Shown: positions 24,677 through 33,173 of the stretch, piece after piece
Numbering within the stretch: the first letter of the stretch is position 1
Layout of the letters: each line of letters starts with the position of its first letter
Assembly (NCBI RefSeq): GCF_040518285.1
Contig: NZ_CP155449.1
Location: forward strand, 3,534,001 to 3,598,000
Source of the DNA: Knoellia sp. S7-12
GTDB lineage: Bacteria > Actinomycetota > Actinomycetes > Actinomycetales > Dermatophilaceae
DNA length: 64,000 nucleotides
Direction of reading: 5' to 3'
The notes under the pieces: model-generated
The model's input: only the letters and a program-made list of their open reading frames with translations
What the model was told of the DNA's origin: nothing
Databases searched by the model: none
Made by a program: the position numbers and the translations under genes

Positions 24677-25912
24677 TCAGTCCCGACGCAGCGTCACCTG
24701 GGCGACGTCAAGGTAGCCCGACGCGAACCCTGCCTCGCAGTAGGCGAGATAGAACTCCCACATCCGCTTGAACGTCTCGTCGAAGGTGCCGCCCTCGATG
24801 GTCGGCCACGCCTCGAGAAACTGGAAACGCCAGCGCCGCAAGGTCTCGGCGTAGTCCCCGCCGAACGCGTGAACTCCCGAAACCTGCAGTCCGGTATGCC
24901 GCCTCGTCACCTCCCGGATCGCGTCCAGTGAGGGGATGAGGCCGCCCGGGAAGATGTACTTCTGGATCCAGCCATAGGAGTTGCGGGTCGCGAGGTAGCG
25001 GTCGTGGTCCATGAGGATCGCCTGGACAGCAGCAGTGCCACCGGGTGCCAGGAGGCTGTCGATCGCCCCGAAGTAGGTCGGCCAGTACTCCTCGCCGACG
25101 GCCTCGATCATCTCGACCGAGACGATGGCGTCGAACTGGCCCGACACCTCGCGGTAGTCCTGGAGCCGCACCTCGACCCGGCCCTCGAGCCCGGCGGCCG
25201 CAATCCGCTCCCGGGCCAGCGCCTGCTGCTCGTGCGAGAGGGTGATCGACAGGACGTGGGCGCCGCGGGCCGCGGCGCGCAGCGCCAGCTCGCCCCAGCC
25301 GGTGCCGATCTCGAGGACGCGCGAACCGGGGCCAACGGCTGTGGAGTCGAGGATGGCGTCGATCTTGCGGTGCTGCGCCTCGACGAGGTCCTGGCCGGCC
25401 AGCGGCTTCGTGTGGTCGAACAGTGCCGACGAGTACGACATGGTCGGGTCGAGGAACGCGGCAAAGAGGTCGTTGGAGAGGTCGTAGTGGGCCTCGATGT
25501 TGGCCCGGCTCCCCGTCAGGGTGTTGCGGGTGCCCACGGGCAGGGCGCGGTCAACGATCCGGCGCATCGACAGCACCGGCTTGGGCAGGAGCCGCCCCAT
25601 CTTTGCTGCGAAGGGCAGCAACGCGGCGGCCAGGTCAGTGCCGGGAGCAACGCGCCAGTCGCCGGCCATATAGGCCTCGCCAAGCCCGATCTTGGGGTGC
25701 TGTTCGATCCGCCGATACATCGCCGCGGGGCGGACGACGTCAAGTGTCGGACCACCTTCGCTGCCGCCCCCGACGTGGGAACCGTCGGGGTAGCGCAACC
25801 GCACCGGAACACCGGCCACGATCTTGTGGATCAATGTGCGAGCCACGGCTCCGCGCGTGAACAGCGCCTTCGGAGAAGGGATTTCAAGTGTGGGCAGGAC
25901 GTCGGCGGTCAT
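24677..25912 (-). CDS. Cyclopropane-fatty-acyl-phospholipid synthase family methyltransferase
   Basis: 411 residues. Adds a methylene or methyl from SAM to unsaturated acyl chains of membrane lipids. SAM site VLEIGTGWGELALRAA; substrate and bicarbonate region HYDLSNDLFAAFLDPTMSYSS; the C-terminal cysteine motif YLAYCEAGF is intact, as in E. coli Cfa. ATG 25912 overlaps the DUF1365 stop by 4 bp. Third gene of the operon FAD oxidoreductase-DUF1365-this. Confidence 0.92.
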   Translation of the reverse strand: MTADVLPTLEIPSPKALFTRGAVARTLIHKIVAGVPVRLRYPDGSHVGGGSEGGPTLDVVRPAAMYRRIEQHPKIGLGEAYMAGDWRVAPGTDLAAALLPFAAKMGRLLPKPVLSMRRIVDRALPVGTRNTLTGSRANIEAHYDLSNDLFAAFLDPTMSYSSALFDHTKPLAGQDLVEAQHRKIDAILDSTAVGPGSRVLEIGTGWGELALRAAARGAHVLSITLSHEQQALARERIAAAGLEGRVEVRLQDYREVSGQFDAIVSVEMIEAVGEEYWPTYFGAIDSLLAPGGTAAVQAILMDHDRYLATRNSYGWIQKYIFPGGLIPSLDAIREVTRRHTGLQVSGVHAFGGDYAETLRRWRFQFLEAWPTIEGGTFDETFKRMWEFYLAYCEAGFASGYLDVAQVTLRRD

Positions 25913-26691
25913 CGGACACTCTCTTCGGTGGAAGCGGGGCGGGGTTGGATGGGGAGTCGACGGGCCCACAGACGGATACCGTGCATCCGGATGAGTGTCG
26001 TCACCTGTTGGGGCATGAACGGGTGAGAAGCAATGGTCGACAGCACCGAGCGGGGCGTCGCCGGGACCGGTTTCCCCTCGACGACAGCGGTGAAGACCAG
26101 CTCTCCGTCGCGGTGCAGTCGGATCCCGACCGACACGCGCTCCGGGTCGAGGTGGAAGCGGATCGCATACTCGCCCGTCGTGTCGTTGAACGGTGAGACG
26201 TAGAAGTCCTTCTCCACGGAGGCCGCACCCGCGAGATCGGGCCGGACGGCATACGCGTGCCTTCCGCCGTAGGTGTTGTGCACCTCGACGACGACTCCGC
26301 GCAGCTCGCCTGAGTCGGTGAGGCACCAGTACGCCGTCATCGGGTCGAAGACATGGCCCAGGACGCGGGCGTGCGTGAGGGCGACGACCCGCGTCACCCC
26401 TTCAGTGGGTATGCCGTCGCGCTCGAGACAGCGCAGCACGTTCGCCTTGAGCTCGGTGAGGGACGACGCACCGGCGAGGTGGTCCTCCGGACGGAACGAC
26501 GCCACCGGGCGCAACCAGCGCGGGAGGTCCAGGGGCGCGTCGAGGTCGAGGAGCCACTGGTAGTGCCGATTCGAGAAGGTGCGGCGCATTGGCGAGTGTC
26601 GGGTGTGGTGCACGCGACCGACGACAAGGGCCGGCAGGCTGGGCACGTCCAGCGTGACAACTTCAGCAGCAGCTGACGCGGCAGCGGTCAT
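25909..26691 (-). CDS. DUF1365 family protein
   Basis: 260 residues. Typical DUF1365 text: GRVHHTRHSPMRRTFSNRHY, the centre VFDPMTAYWCLT, then VHNTYGGRHAY and EKDFYVSPFNDTTGEY. DUF1365 is regularly encoded between an FAD oxidoreductase and a Cfa-like methyltransferase; its reaction is not known to me. ATG 26691 and the stop both overlap neighbours by 4 bp, so expression is tightly coupled. Confidence 0.9.
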   Translation of the reverse strand: MTAAASAAAEVVTLDVPSLPALVVGRVHHTRHSPMRRTFSNRHYQWLLDLDAPLDLPRWLRPVASFRPEDHLAGASSLTELKANVLRCLERDGIPTEGVTRVVALTHARVLGHVFDPMTAYWCLTDSGELRGVVVEVHNTYGGRHAYAVRPDLAGAASVEKDFYVSPFNDTTGEYAIRFHLDPERVSVGIRLHRDGELVFTAVVEGKPVPATPRSVLSTIASHPFMPQQVTTLIRMHGIRLWARRLPIQPRPASTEESVR

Positions 26692-27977
26692 GTCCACTCC
26701 ACCCCCAGGGCCCGGGCGGCCTCGACGCCGGAGCGGCAACCGTCCTCGTGGAAGCCCCAGCCCCAGTGGGCGCCCGCGAAGGCCGTGCGCGACGTGGTGA
26801 TCTCGTCGCGCCGACGCTGGGCCCGCACCGCGTCGAGGTCGTGGATCGGGTGGGCGTAGTCCATGACCGCGACGACCGTCTCCGGATCGATGAGCGCTTT
26901 GGCGTTGAGCGTCACATAGATCGGGTCGGTCGAGGGCAGTCCCATGAGCCGGTTCATCTCGTAGGTCACGACTGGGCCCGTCACCCCCGTGTTGTGGCCA
27001 CGGCGGGCGACCCGGTAGTTCCACGACGCCCGCGCCCACCGGGCCGACGGCATGAGCGAACCATCGCGGTGCAGCACCGTCTCGTTGCGGGAGTAGCGGA
27101 AGGCACCCAGAATCTCCTTCTCGGTCGGAGTCGCGTCGACGAGGAGGGCGAGCGCGTCGTCGGCGTGGGTCGCGACGACGACCTGGTCGAAGCGCTCTGC
27201 GCCGGCCCGGGTCGTAACTGTGACACCCTCGTCGTCGCGCTCGATGGCCTGCACCGCCTGGCCCCGCCGCACGTCGGGCAGCCGCTCGGCAACGGCCTCG
27301 ACATAGGTGGCCGAGCCGCCAACGACGGTGCGCCACTGCGGCGACCCGGTGACGCTGAGCATCCCGTGGTGGTCAAGGAACTGGAAGAGATACCTGGCCG
27401 GGTACTCCATGGCGTCACCACGCCCGCTGGACCACACGCACGAGACGAGCGGCACGGCATACAGGTCGATGAAGCTTCTTGGGAAGTTGCGCGCGGCGAC
27501 GAACTCGCCATAGGTCGTCTGGTCCTCGTCGTCGGTCGACGCCAGGAAGGCGACGGCCTCGGCGTGGAAGCGTCGCACCGACCTCAGCATGGTGAGGAAG
27601 TCGCGCGAGATGAGCTGGCGTGGCCGGGCGAGGAAGCCGGTGACACCGCGACCACCGGCATATTGGAGTCCCGTGGCCGGGTCGCTGATCGACATCGACA
27701 TCTCCGTGTCGCGCACGGCGATCGCCAGCTCATCGAACAGGCGCTGCAGGTGAGGGTAAGTCCGGTCGTTGTGCACGATGAAGCCCGAGTCGACTCGGAT
27801 GTAGCCGTGATCGGACGCGATGGTGTGCGTGTGGGCGTGCCCACCGAGCCGTGAGTCGGCCTCGAAGAGGGTCACCTGGTGCTCGCGCGACAGGATGTGA
27901 GCGGCGGTGAGCCCGGATACCCCGGAGCCGACGACGGCAGTACGTGGGGCAACGTCAGTCGGAGTCATGCCGTCCAT
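26688..27977 (-). CDS. FAD-dependent oxidoreductase (amine-oxidase fold) of the lipid island
   Basis: 429 residues. FAD site AVVGSGVSGLTAAHILSREHQVTLFEADSRLGGHAHT. The family is flavin amine-oxidase/desaturase-like and is commonly found with DUF1365 and Cfa-like genes, where a role in modifying acyl chains is presumed. ATG 27977 is given; ATG 27968 (MTPTDV) is an equally good alternative. First gene of the minus-strand operon and divergent from the second methyltransferase operon. Confidence 0.88.
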   Translation of the reverse strand: MDGMTPTDVAPRTAVVGSGVSGLTAAHILSREHQVTLFEADSRLGGHAHTHTIASDHGYIRVDSGFIVHNDRTYPHLQRLFDELAIAVRDTEMSMSISDPATGLQYAGGRGVTGFLARPRQLISRDFLTMLRSVRRFHAEAVAFLASTDDEDQTTYGEFVAARNFPRSFIDLYAVPLVSCVWSSGRGDAMEYPARYLFQFLDHHGMLSVTGSPQWRTVVGGSATYVEAVAERLPDVRRGQAVQAIERDDEGVTVTTRAGAERFDQVVVATHADDALALLVDATPTEKEILGAFRYSRNETVLHRDGSLMPSARWARASWNYRVARRGHNTGVTGPVVTYEMNRLMGLPSTDPIYVTLNAKALIDPETVVAVMDYAHPIHDLDAVRAQRRRDEITTSRTAFAGAHWGWGFHEDGCRSGVEAARALGVEWT

Positions 27978-28060
27978 TCGTTGTGCAGGGCCGATTTGGA
28001 TGGGTCAATCTTGGTGTGGCCTTCTCCCATCCGCGACAGGGAGGGCTCCGAATCACTGAA

Positions 28061-29341
28061 GTGAGGACTATCCCGCCTGCCATTGCCACCGCCATCGCCG
28101 ACGCGCTCGCTCCTGTGCTGCGCGGCCCCCTCCCCGTGGGGGTGCACGCCTGGGACGGGTCCAGTGAGGGACCAGAGGAGGGGCCGGTCCTCGTGCTGCG
28201 CTCGCCCCAGGCGTTGCGACGGCTGCTGTGGTCACCCGGCGAGCTCGGCGCAGCACAGGCCTACGTCACCGGCGAGCTCGACGTCGAGGGTGACATCGGC
28301 GAGGCACTGGACATCGCTCGAGCCACTCTGGCGCAGCGGGGCATCAGCGGGCCGAGTGTTGGTTCGCTCGTCCGCACGGCACCGCGGCTGCTCGCGCTGG
28401 CCCGCGACCTCAGCGTGCTGGGCGGACCACTCGAACCCCCCGCGAGCCAGGCCCGGTTGCGCGGCCGGTTGCACTCGGTGGGCCGCGACCGGTCCGCCAT
28501 CAGTCACCACTACGACCTCTCCAACGCGTTCTACGAGCTCCTCCTCGACCCGCACATGGCCTACTCGTCGGCGTGGTGGAGCGGCGATCCCAGCCAGACC
28601 GGGCAGTCGCACGAGTCCGCGCAGGCCGCGAAGCTCGACCTCGTCTGCCGCAAGATCGGACTGCGCGAGGGATCGCGGTTCCTCGACGTGGGCTGCGGTT
28701 GGGGATCACTGTCCCTGTATGCCGCCGAGCACTTCGGCGCGAAGGTCACCGGCGTGACCATCGCGGCCGAGCAGAAGAAGTTCATCGACGAGCGGGTCCG
28801 CGAGCGCGGGCTCGAGGACCGCGTCGAGATTCGGCTCCAGGACTACCGCGAGGTGACCGACGGGCCCTACGACGCGGCCGCATCGATCGAGATGGGTGAG
28901 CACGTCGGGCAGGGCAACTACCCGACCTACGTGTCCGTCCTTCGCGAAGCCGTGAAGCCGGGTGGCTACGTCCTCATCCAGCAGATGTCCCGGCGCGGGC
29001 GCCACCCCGGCGGCGGACCGTTCATCGAGTCGTTCATCGCGCCCGACATGCACATGCGCCCCGTCGGCGAGACGGTGGAGCTCATCGAGGCCGGCGGGCT
29101 CGAGGTGCGGGACGTGCACGCGATGCGCGAGCACTACGTCTGGACGGTCGACGCGTGGCTCGAGACGTTCGAGAAGAACTGGGCGGCTGTCGTCGACCTC
29201 GTGGGCGAAGAGGTTGCCCGGGTCTGGCGGCTCTATCTCGTCGGAGGCGGCCAGGCGTTCCGTGACGGCCGCATGGGCGTCGACCAGATTCTGTCGCGGC
29301 GCCCTGGTGGCGCACCAGTCGCGCATGACACGGTGCGTTGA
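28061..29341 (+). CDS. Second Cfa-family SAM methyltransferase lacking the usual cysteine
   Basis: 426 residues. SAM site FLDVGCGWGSLSLYAAEHFG and HYDLSNAFYELLLDPHMAYSS show the Cfa fold. The C-terminal motif reads LYLVGGGQAFRDGRMG where classical synthases have a C-x-x-x-F cysteine, so this is a different subfamily, perhaps making a methylated rather than cyclopropane product (inference). GTG 28061 is the best start I see, though the GGGAGGG upstream is about 15 nt away. Overlaps the DUF1295 gene by one base. Confidence 0.85.
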   Translation: MRTIPPAIATAIADALAPVLRGPLPVGVHAWDGSSEGPEEGPVLVLRSPQALRRLLWSPGELGAAQAYVTGELDVEGDIGEALDIARATLAQRGISGPSVGSLVRTAPRLLALARDLSVLGGPLEPPASQARLRGRLHSVGRDRSAISHHYDLSNAFYELLLDPHMAYSSAWWSGDPSQTGQSHESAQAAKLDLVCRKIGLREGSRFLDVGCGWGSLSLYAAEHFGAKVTGVTIAAEQKKFIDERVRERGLEDRVEIRLQDYREVTDGPYDAAASIEMGEHVGQGNYPTYVSVLREAVKPGGYVLIQQMSRRGRHPGGGPFIESFIAPDMHMRPVGETVELIEAGGLEVRDVHAMREHYVWTVDAWLETFEKNWAAVVDLVGEEVARVWRLYLVGGGQAFRDGRMGVDQILSRRPGGAPVAHDTVR

Positions 29342-30129
29342 TGAGCCGCTTCCTCCTCGCCACCCTCCTGTCCCTCGCGACGGCCGCCGTCGTCATGGGG
29401 GTCACGGCCCTCATCGCACGGCGCCTGGGCAAGGTGAGCGTCGTCGACATCGCGTGGGGGCTTGTCTTCGTGGCCATCGCGTGGGTCTGCACCTTGGTCG
29501 GCCCCGGGCCTCGGCCGCTGCTGCTGGCCGTCCTCGTCACAGTCTGGGGTGGGCGCCTGGCGTGGCACATCCGCCGTCGGGCGCTGGGCGCGGGTGAGGA
29601 CCCTCGCTACGAGAAGATCTTGTCGAAGGCGCCGCCCGAGAAGCGGTTCGCGTTCGCGGTCCGCAAGGTCTTTGTGGTCCAGGCGCTTGCGGCATACGTC
29701 ATCTCCCTGCCTCTGCAGGTTGCGGCGGCAGGCGACTCGAGACCGCTGGGCTGGGTGGCAGCCATCGGGTTCGTCGTGTTCCTCGTCGGGATCGGCTTCG
29801 AGGCGATCGGCGACACGCAACTGGCTCGGTTCAAGGCAGACCCGGCCAACAAGGGCAAGATCATGGACCGCGGCCTGTGGGCCTGGACGCGGCACCCGAA
29901 CTACTTCGGCGACGCCGCGGTGTGGTGGGGGCTGTGGCTCATCGCCTCCGAGGTCTGGCCCGCCGTGCTGACCGTGTTCTCGCCGATCGTCATGACCTAT
30001 TTCCTGGCCTTCGCGACGGGTGCGCGCCTGCTCGAGTCCGAGATGTCCAAGCGCCCCGGCTACCCCGAATACATGCAGCGGACGTCGATGTTCTTCCCGC
30101 TCCCACCCCGTCGGCGCCCTGCCAGCTGA
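29341..30129 (+). CDS. DUF1295 / steroid-5-alpha-reductase-like membrane protein
   Basis: 262 residues, about six membrane segments. The C-terminal block GLWAWTRHPNYFGDAAVWWGLWL is the DUF1295 hallmark, related to isoprenylcysteine methyltransferases and steroid reductases. ATG 29341 sits in the TGATG overlap with the methyltransferase stop. A reductase or lipid-modifying step following the methyltransferase is inferred from this linkage. Confidence 0.88.
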   Translation: MSRFLLATLLSLATAAVVMGVTALIARRLGKVSVVDIAWGLVFVAIAWVCTLVGPGPRPLLLAVLVTVWGGRLAWHIRRRALGAGEDPRYEKILSKAPPEKRFAFAVRKVFVVQALAAYVISLPLQVAAAGDSRPLGWVAAIGFVVFLVGIGFEAIGDTQLARFKADPANKGKIMDRGLWAWTRHPNYFGDAAVWWGLWLIASEVWPAVLTVFSPIVMTYFLAFATGARLLESEMSKRPGYPEYMQRTSMFFPLPPRRRPAS

Positions 30130-30254
30130 CAGCGCCATTCCGGCTGGTCACCGGCTATTTCTGGCCCGGCACCAAGCCACCAGAAGGTGTCACCTCCCAC
30201 TACTTTTGAAGGTGTTGAGGACTTTCCTCACCACATCGAAGGAGAGTGAACCCC

Positions 30255-30785
30255 ATGGACACCATCTGGTGGGTGGTCATAGCCATCGTCGTGCTCGCCG
30301 TCCTCGCGCTGCTGCTCATGCAGATGCGGAAGCGCAGCGAGGACTCCCGACGCCAGCAGGCCTCAGAGGTGCGCGAGGAGGCCCAAGAGGACTCACAGGT
30401 CCTCCGTGAGCGCGAGGCCCACGCCAGCCAGGCGGACGCCGCAGCGCGTCAGGCCCGCGCCGACGCCGAGTTGAAGCTGGTCGAGGCGGAGAAGCTCGAG
30501 TCCGAGCGTGCCCGACGCGGCACGGCCGCCGCGGAGACCCGTTCCGAGGTCGAGGAGAAGGTCCGCCGGGCCGACGAGCTCGACCCCGACGTCAACACCG
30601 GCGCCGACGACTACCGCCCCACCGATCGGGTCGACACCCGGTCCGACGACACCAGCCTGCGCGACTCCGACCGCATGGGCGACTCCGAGGGCGCCGCTCG
30701 CTCCGACCACGTTGCTGACGACACCCGGCGCCCCCTCGACGGCGACGACGGTGACCTCAGAGACCGCCCGCGCCGCGACGTCTGA
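30255..30785 (+). CDS. Membrane-anchored coiled-coil protein with acidic tail
   Basis: 176 residues: membrane helix at about residues 5-24, then a long charged coiled coil (AAARQARADAELKLVEAEKL) and an Asp/Arg-rich, probably disordered C-terminus. No enzyme motif. ATG 30255 has GGAG about 10 nt upstream; GTG 30246 is too close to the same site. Single gene, ended by a strong terminator. Confidence 0.78.
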   Translation: MDTIWWVVIAIVVLAVLALLLMQMRKRSEDSRRQQASEVREEAQEDSQVLREREAHASQADAAARQARADAELKLVEAEKLESERARRGTAAAETRSEVEEKVRRADELDPDVNTGADDYRPTDRVDTRSDDTSLRDSDRMGDSEGAARSDHVADDTRRPLDGDDGDLRDRPRRDV

Positions 30786-30810
30786 CTCGAGCCCGACTCA
30801 TCACGTCGCA

Positions 30811-30844
30811 GGGACGTCTCCGGAAACCACCCCGGAGACGTCCC
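30811..30844 (+). terminator. Terminator after the coiled-coil gene
   Basis: GGGACGTCTCCGG (30811-30823) pairs perfectly with CCGGAGACGTCCC (30832-30844), loop AAACCACC, followed by TTGT. It also faces the convergent DUF445 gene. Confidence 0.88.
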
Positions 30845-30874
30845 TTGTCGATGCGACATGCCATGGCCTCCGAG

Positions 30875-32128
30875 TCACTGTGCGACTGAGCTCACGGCGT
30901 GGATGATGATGCCGGCGAGGGCGCCGACGATCGTTCCGTTGATCCGGATGAACTGCAGATCCCGCCCGACATGCAGCTCGATCCGCTCGGCCGCCTCACG
31001 TCCGTCCCACTGCTCGACCGTCACCGAGATGACCTCGGCGATCTCCGAGCCGTAGGTGTTGACAAAGAACGACACCGCTTCGCCCAGGTGCCCTTCGAGC
31101 CGCAAGCGCCACGGTTCGTCCTCGACGAGGTGCCGCCCGAGGTGCTCGAGGAGCTCGTCGCCGCGCACGTGGAGATAGGACTCCGGGTCGTCCATCGCCG
31201 TCTCGAGTGCGACCTTGAACGAGTTCCACAACCCGACGGCGGTCTCGGGCACCTGCGGATGTGACAGCAGCCGCTCCTTGAGCGACTCGGCCCGCTCCAT
31301 GACGGCCGGGTCGGACTGGAGGTCGTGCGCCAGCCGTGCCAGCAGGTCATCGAGTGCCACGCGGGCTGGGTGTCCCGGCGTGACCCGGATGTCATCGAGC
31401 CAGGTGAGGACCTGCTGATAGCTCCAGCCGATGACCTTGTCGTCCACCCACGGCGGCGACCACCAGGGCGCGCGCTCACCGATGACCGCCTGGAACGTCC
31501 CCGGGTTGTCCTTGAGCCAGTCGTGCAGCTGCTCGAGACCCAGGTCCACGAGCCCGTGGTGGGTCCTCTCTGCAACCACGCCCTGGAGCAGCGATCCGGC
31601 GATGGGGCTGATCGGCTCGGTCGCCAGTCGTGGCAGCACGAACTTCTCGATGACCTCACGCACGTCGTCGTCGGACATCCGCCCGAGGCCAGCCCTGGTG
31701 GCCCGCACGACCTCGGTCATGACGCGCTGACGATGCGTCGTCTGACCCAGCCACAACCCCAGCCGCTCCCCCACGTGGGCGGCCGCCAGCCGTTCACGGG
31801 CGATCTCGTCAGTGAGGAAGTTCTCGGTGACGAAGTCCTGCAGGTTGCGCCCGATCTCGTTCTTGCGCTTCGGGATGATCGCTGTGTGCGGCACCGGGAT
31901 ACCCATCGGGTGCCGGAAGAGCGCTGTGACCGCGAACCAGTCCGCGAGCGCGCCGATCATCGCGGCCTCGGCCCCCGCGTTGACGTAGCCCAGCCAGCCG
32001 GTCTCGTGACGCAACGTCACGGCATACACGATCGCAGCGAGCACGAGCAGACCGAGGGCAACCGCACGCATGCGGCGCAGGCCGACGCGGCGTTGGGCGT
32101 CAGCAGGTGATGGGGCAAGGAGACTCAC
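30875..32128 (-). CDS. DUF445 family membrane protein
   Basis: 417 residues. An N-terminal membrane helix, then the DUF445 block GAEAAMIGALADWFAVTALFRHPMGIPVPHTAIIP, a long helical middle, and a final membrane helix (GTIVGALAGIIIHAV). Function of the family is not established; an envelope or membrane-organising role is often assumed. GTG 32128 is chosen for the GAGG 9 nt upstream; longer in-frame sequence is not family-like. Confidence 0.88.
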   Translation of the reverse strand: MSLLAPSPADAQRRVGLRRMRAVALGLLVLAAIVYAVTLRHETGWLGYVNAGAEAAMIGALADWFAVTALFRHPMGIPVPHTAIIPKRKNEIGRNLQDFVTENFLTDEIARERLAAAHVGERLGLWLGQTTHRQRVMTEVVRATRAGLGRMSDDDVREVIEKFVLPRLATEPISPIAGSLLQGVVAERTHHGLVDLGLEQLHDWLKDNPGTFQAVIGERAPWWSPPWVDDKVIGWSYQQVLTWLDDIRVTPGHPARVALDDLLARLAHDLQSDPAVMERAESLKERLLSHPQVPETAVGLWNSFKVALETAMDDPESYLHVRGDELLEHLGRHLVEDEPWRLRLEGHLGEAVSFFVNTYGSEIAEVISVTVEQWDGREAAERIELHVGRDLQFIRINGTIVGALAGIIIHAVSSVAQ

Positions 32129-32313
32129 CCGCCGATCCTCCCTCACGCGCCGCGCCGTGCAGGCACCTAGGGTCGCGTGATTGCCACGTTCGTCAAGCTC
32201 GGCAGGACGCCGAGTTCGATAGGACGTAGACGTGAGGCGAGTTCGCGGAGTAGCAGCGCGTGGCACCGTCCCACATTCCGTTGCCGTTGACGAAGGCGAA
32301 GTTGACCGTCACC

Positions 32314-33132
32314 TCACCCCGCGGATGCGGCGGCCTCCAGCTCCGCCTGCATACCCTCGAGCATTGCGGTGAACTCGATATGGCTCGGAGCCGGGACCGG
32401 CGCGGCGTCAGGAACGCTCGCCAGCACGTCGAGGAAGGAGTCCAGCGAAGTCCCGCTCGCGGCAGGCAGGTGCGAGGAGAAGATCCGGCGCGGCTCCAGC
32501 CGACGCACGCCGTCGAGCACCTCCGCGAACTTCGCCTGGTCCAACATCGAGGACCACGGCGAGTCCATGACCGACCAGGCCAACATCCCTCCCGCCAGCG
32601 CCTCTCGGGGCACGTCGCCGGCGTCCTGTGTCGCAGCGGGCAGCACCGCGCCGAACGAGTCGACGCTGAACAGGCTGCCGGTGGACTCGTCGAGGACGCC
32701 GATGGTCATCGGGTTGTCGTAGAGCGGTGGTGCGACGGCCCGCAGGGTGCGGTCTCCCACATGCAGTCGGTCGCCGGGGCGGATCGCGTGCACGCGATCC
32801 AGCGGCACCGGCCACCAGGTCGACATCCGCATGGCCGAGAAGGCGTGCGTGACCAGCCGAGCCTGTGGTGCGGCCTCCATCACGCGTTGGACGGCTCCCG
32901 TGTGGTCGGCGTCGTCGTGCGTCAGCCACAGCCATTTCAGGTTGGTCAGGCCGATGACAGAGTCCACCGCCTCGAGGAGCTCGTCGGCGTCCTGCCCGAT
33001 GCCGGTGTCGACGAGGACCGGTTCCTCTGCCGTCAGCACGAAGGCGTTCACCGTCAGAACCCCCTCGGGGCCCATCGGCATCGTCACCGGCAGCACGTGG
33101 ACGTCGGGTGCGGGTTGATAGATCTGGTCCAT
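32314..33132 (-). CDS. Metallo-beta-lactamase-fold protein with H-x-D-x-D-H site
   Basis: 272 residues. The metal motif is LTHDDADHTG, i.e. H-x-D-x-D-H rather than the hydrolase H-x-H-x-D-H, followed by candidate ligands in LVTHAFS, SVDSFG and FSSHLPA. A carboxylate in the second position is typical of the di-iron O2-binding (flavodiiron/ODP) branch, where it is usually Glu. So a redox or O2-sensing role is possible. ATG 33132; 41 bp after the TPR gene, likely one operon. Confidence 0.82.
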   Translation of the reverse strand: MDQIYQPAPDVHVLPVTMPMGPEGVLTVNAFVLTAEEPVLVDTGIGQDADELLEAVDSVIGLTNLKWLWLTHDDADHTGAVQRVMEAAPQARLVTHAFSAMRMSTWWPVPLDRVHAIRPGDRLHVGDRTLRAVAPPLYDNPMTIGVLDESTGSLFSVDSFGAVLPAATQDAGDVPREALAGGMLAWSVMDSPWSSMLDQAKFAEVLDGVRRLEPRRIFSSHLPAASGTSLDSFLDVLASVPDAAPVPAPSHIEFTAMLEGMQAELEAAASAG

Positions 33133-33173
33133 CGGAGCCTCCTGAGTTTGGGTTGTCGTTGACCCTGAGGCGT

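Noticed and set aside
24339..26326. N-terminal extension of the first Cfa-type gene and similar extensions of the CPBP, DUF1365 and LacI frames
   Set aside because: Each extension lies over a neighbouring certain gene and is not family-like; the overlap starts fit far better.
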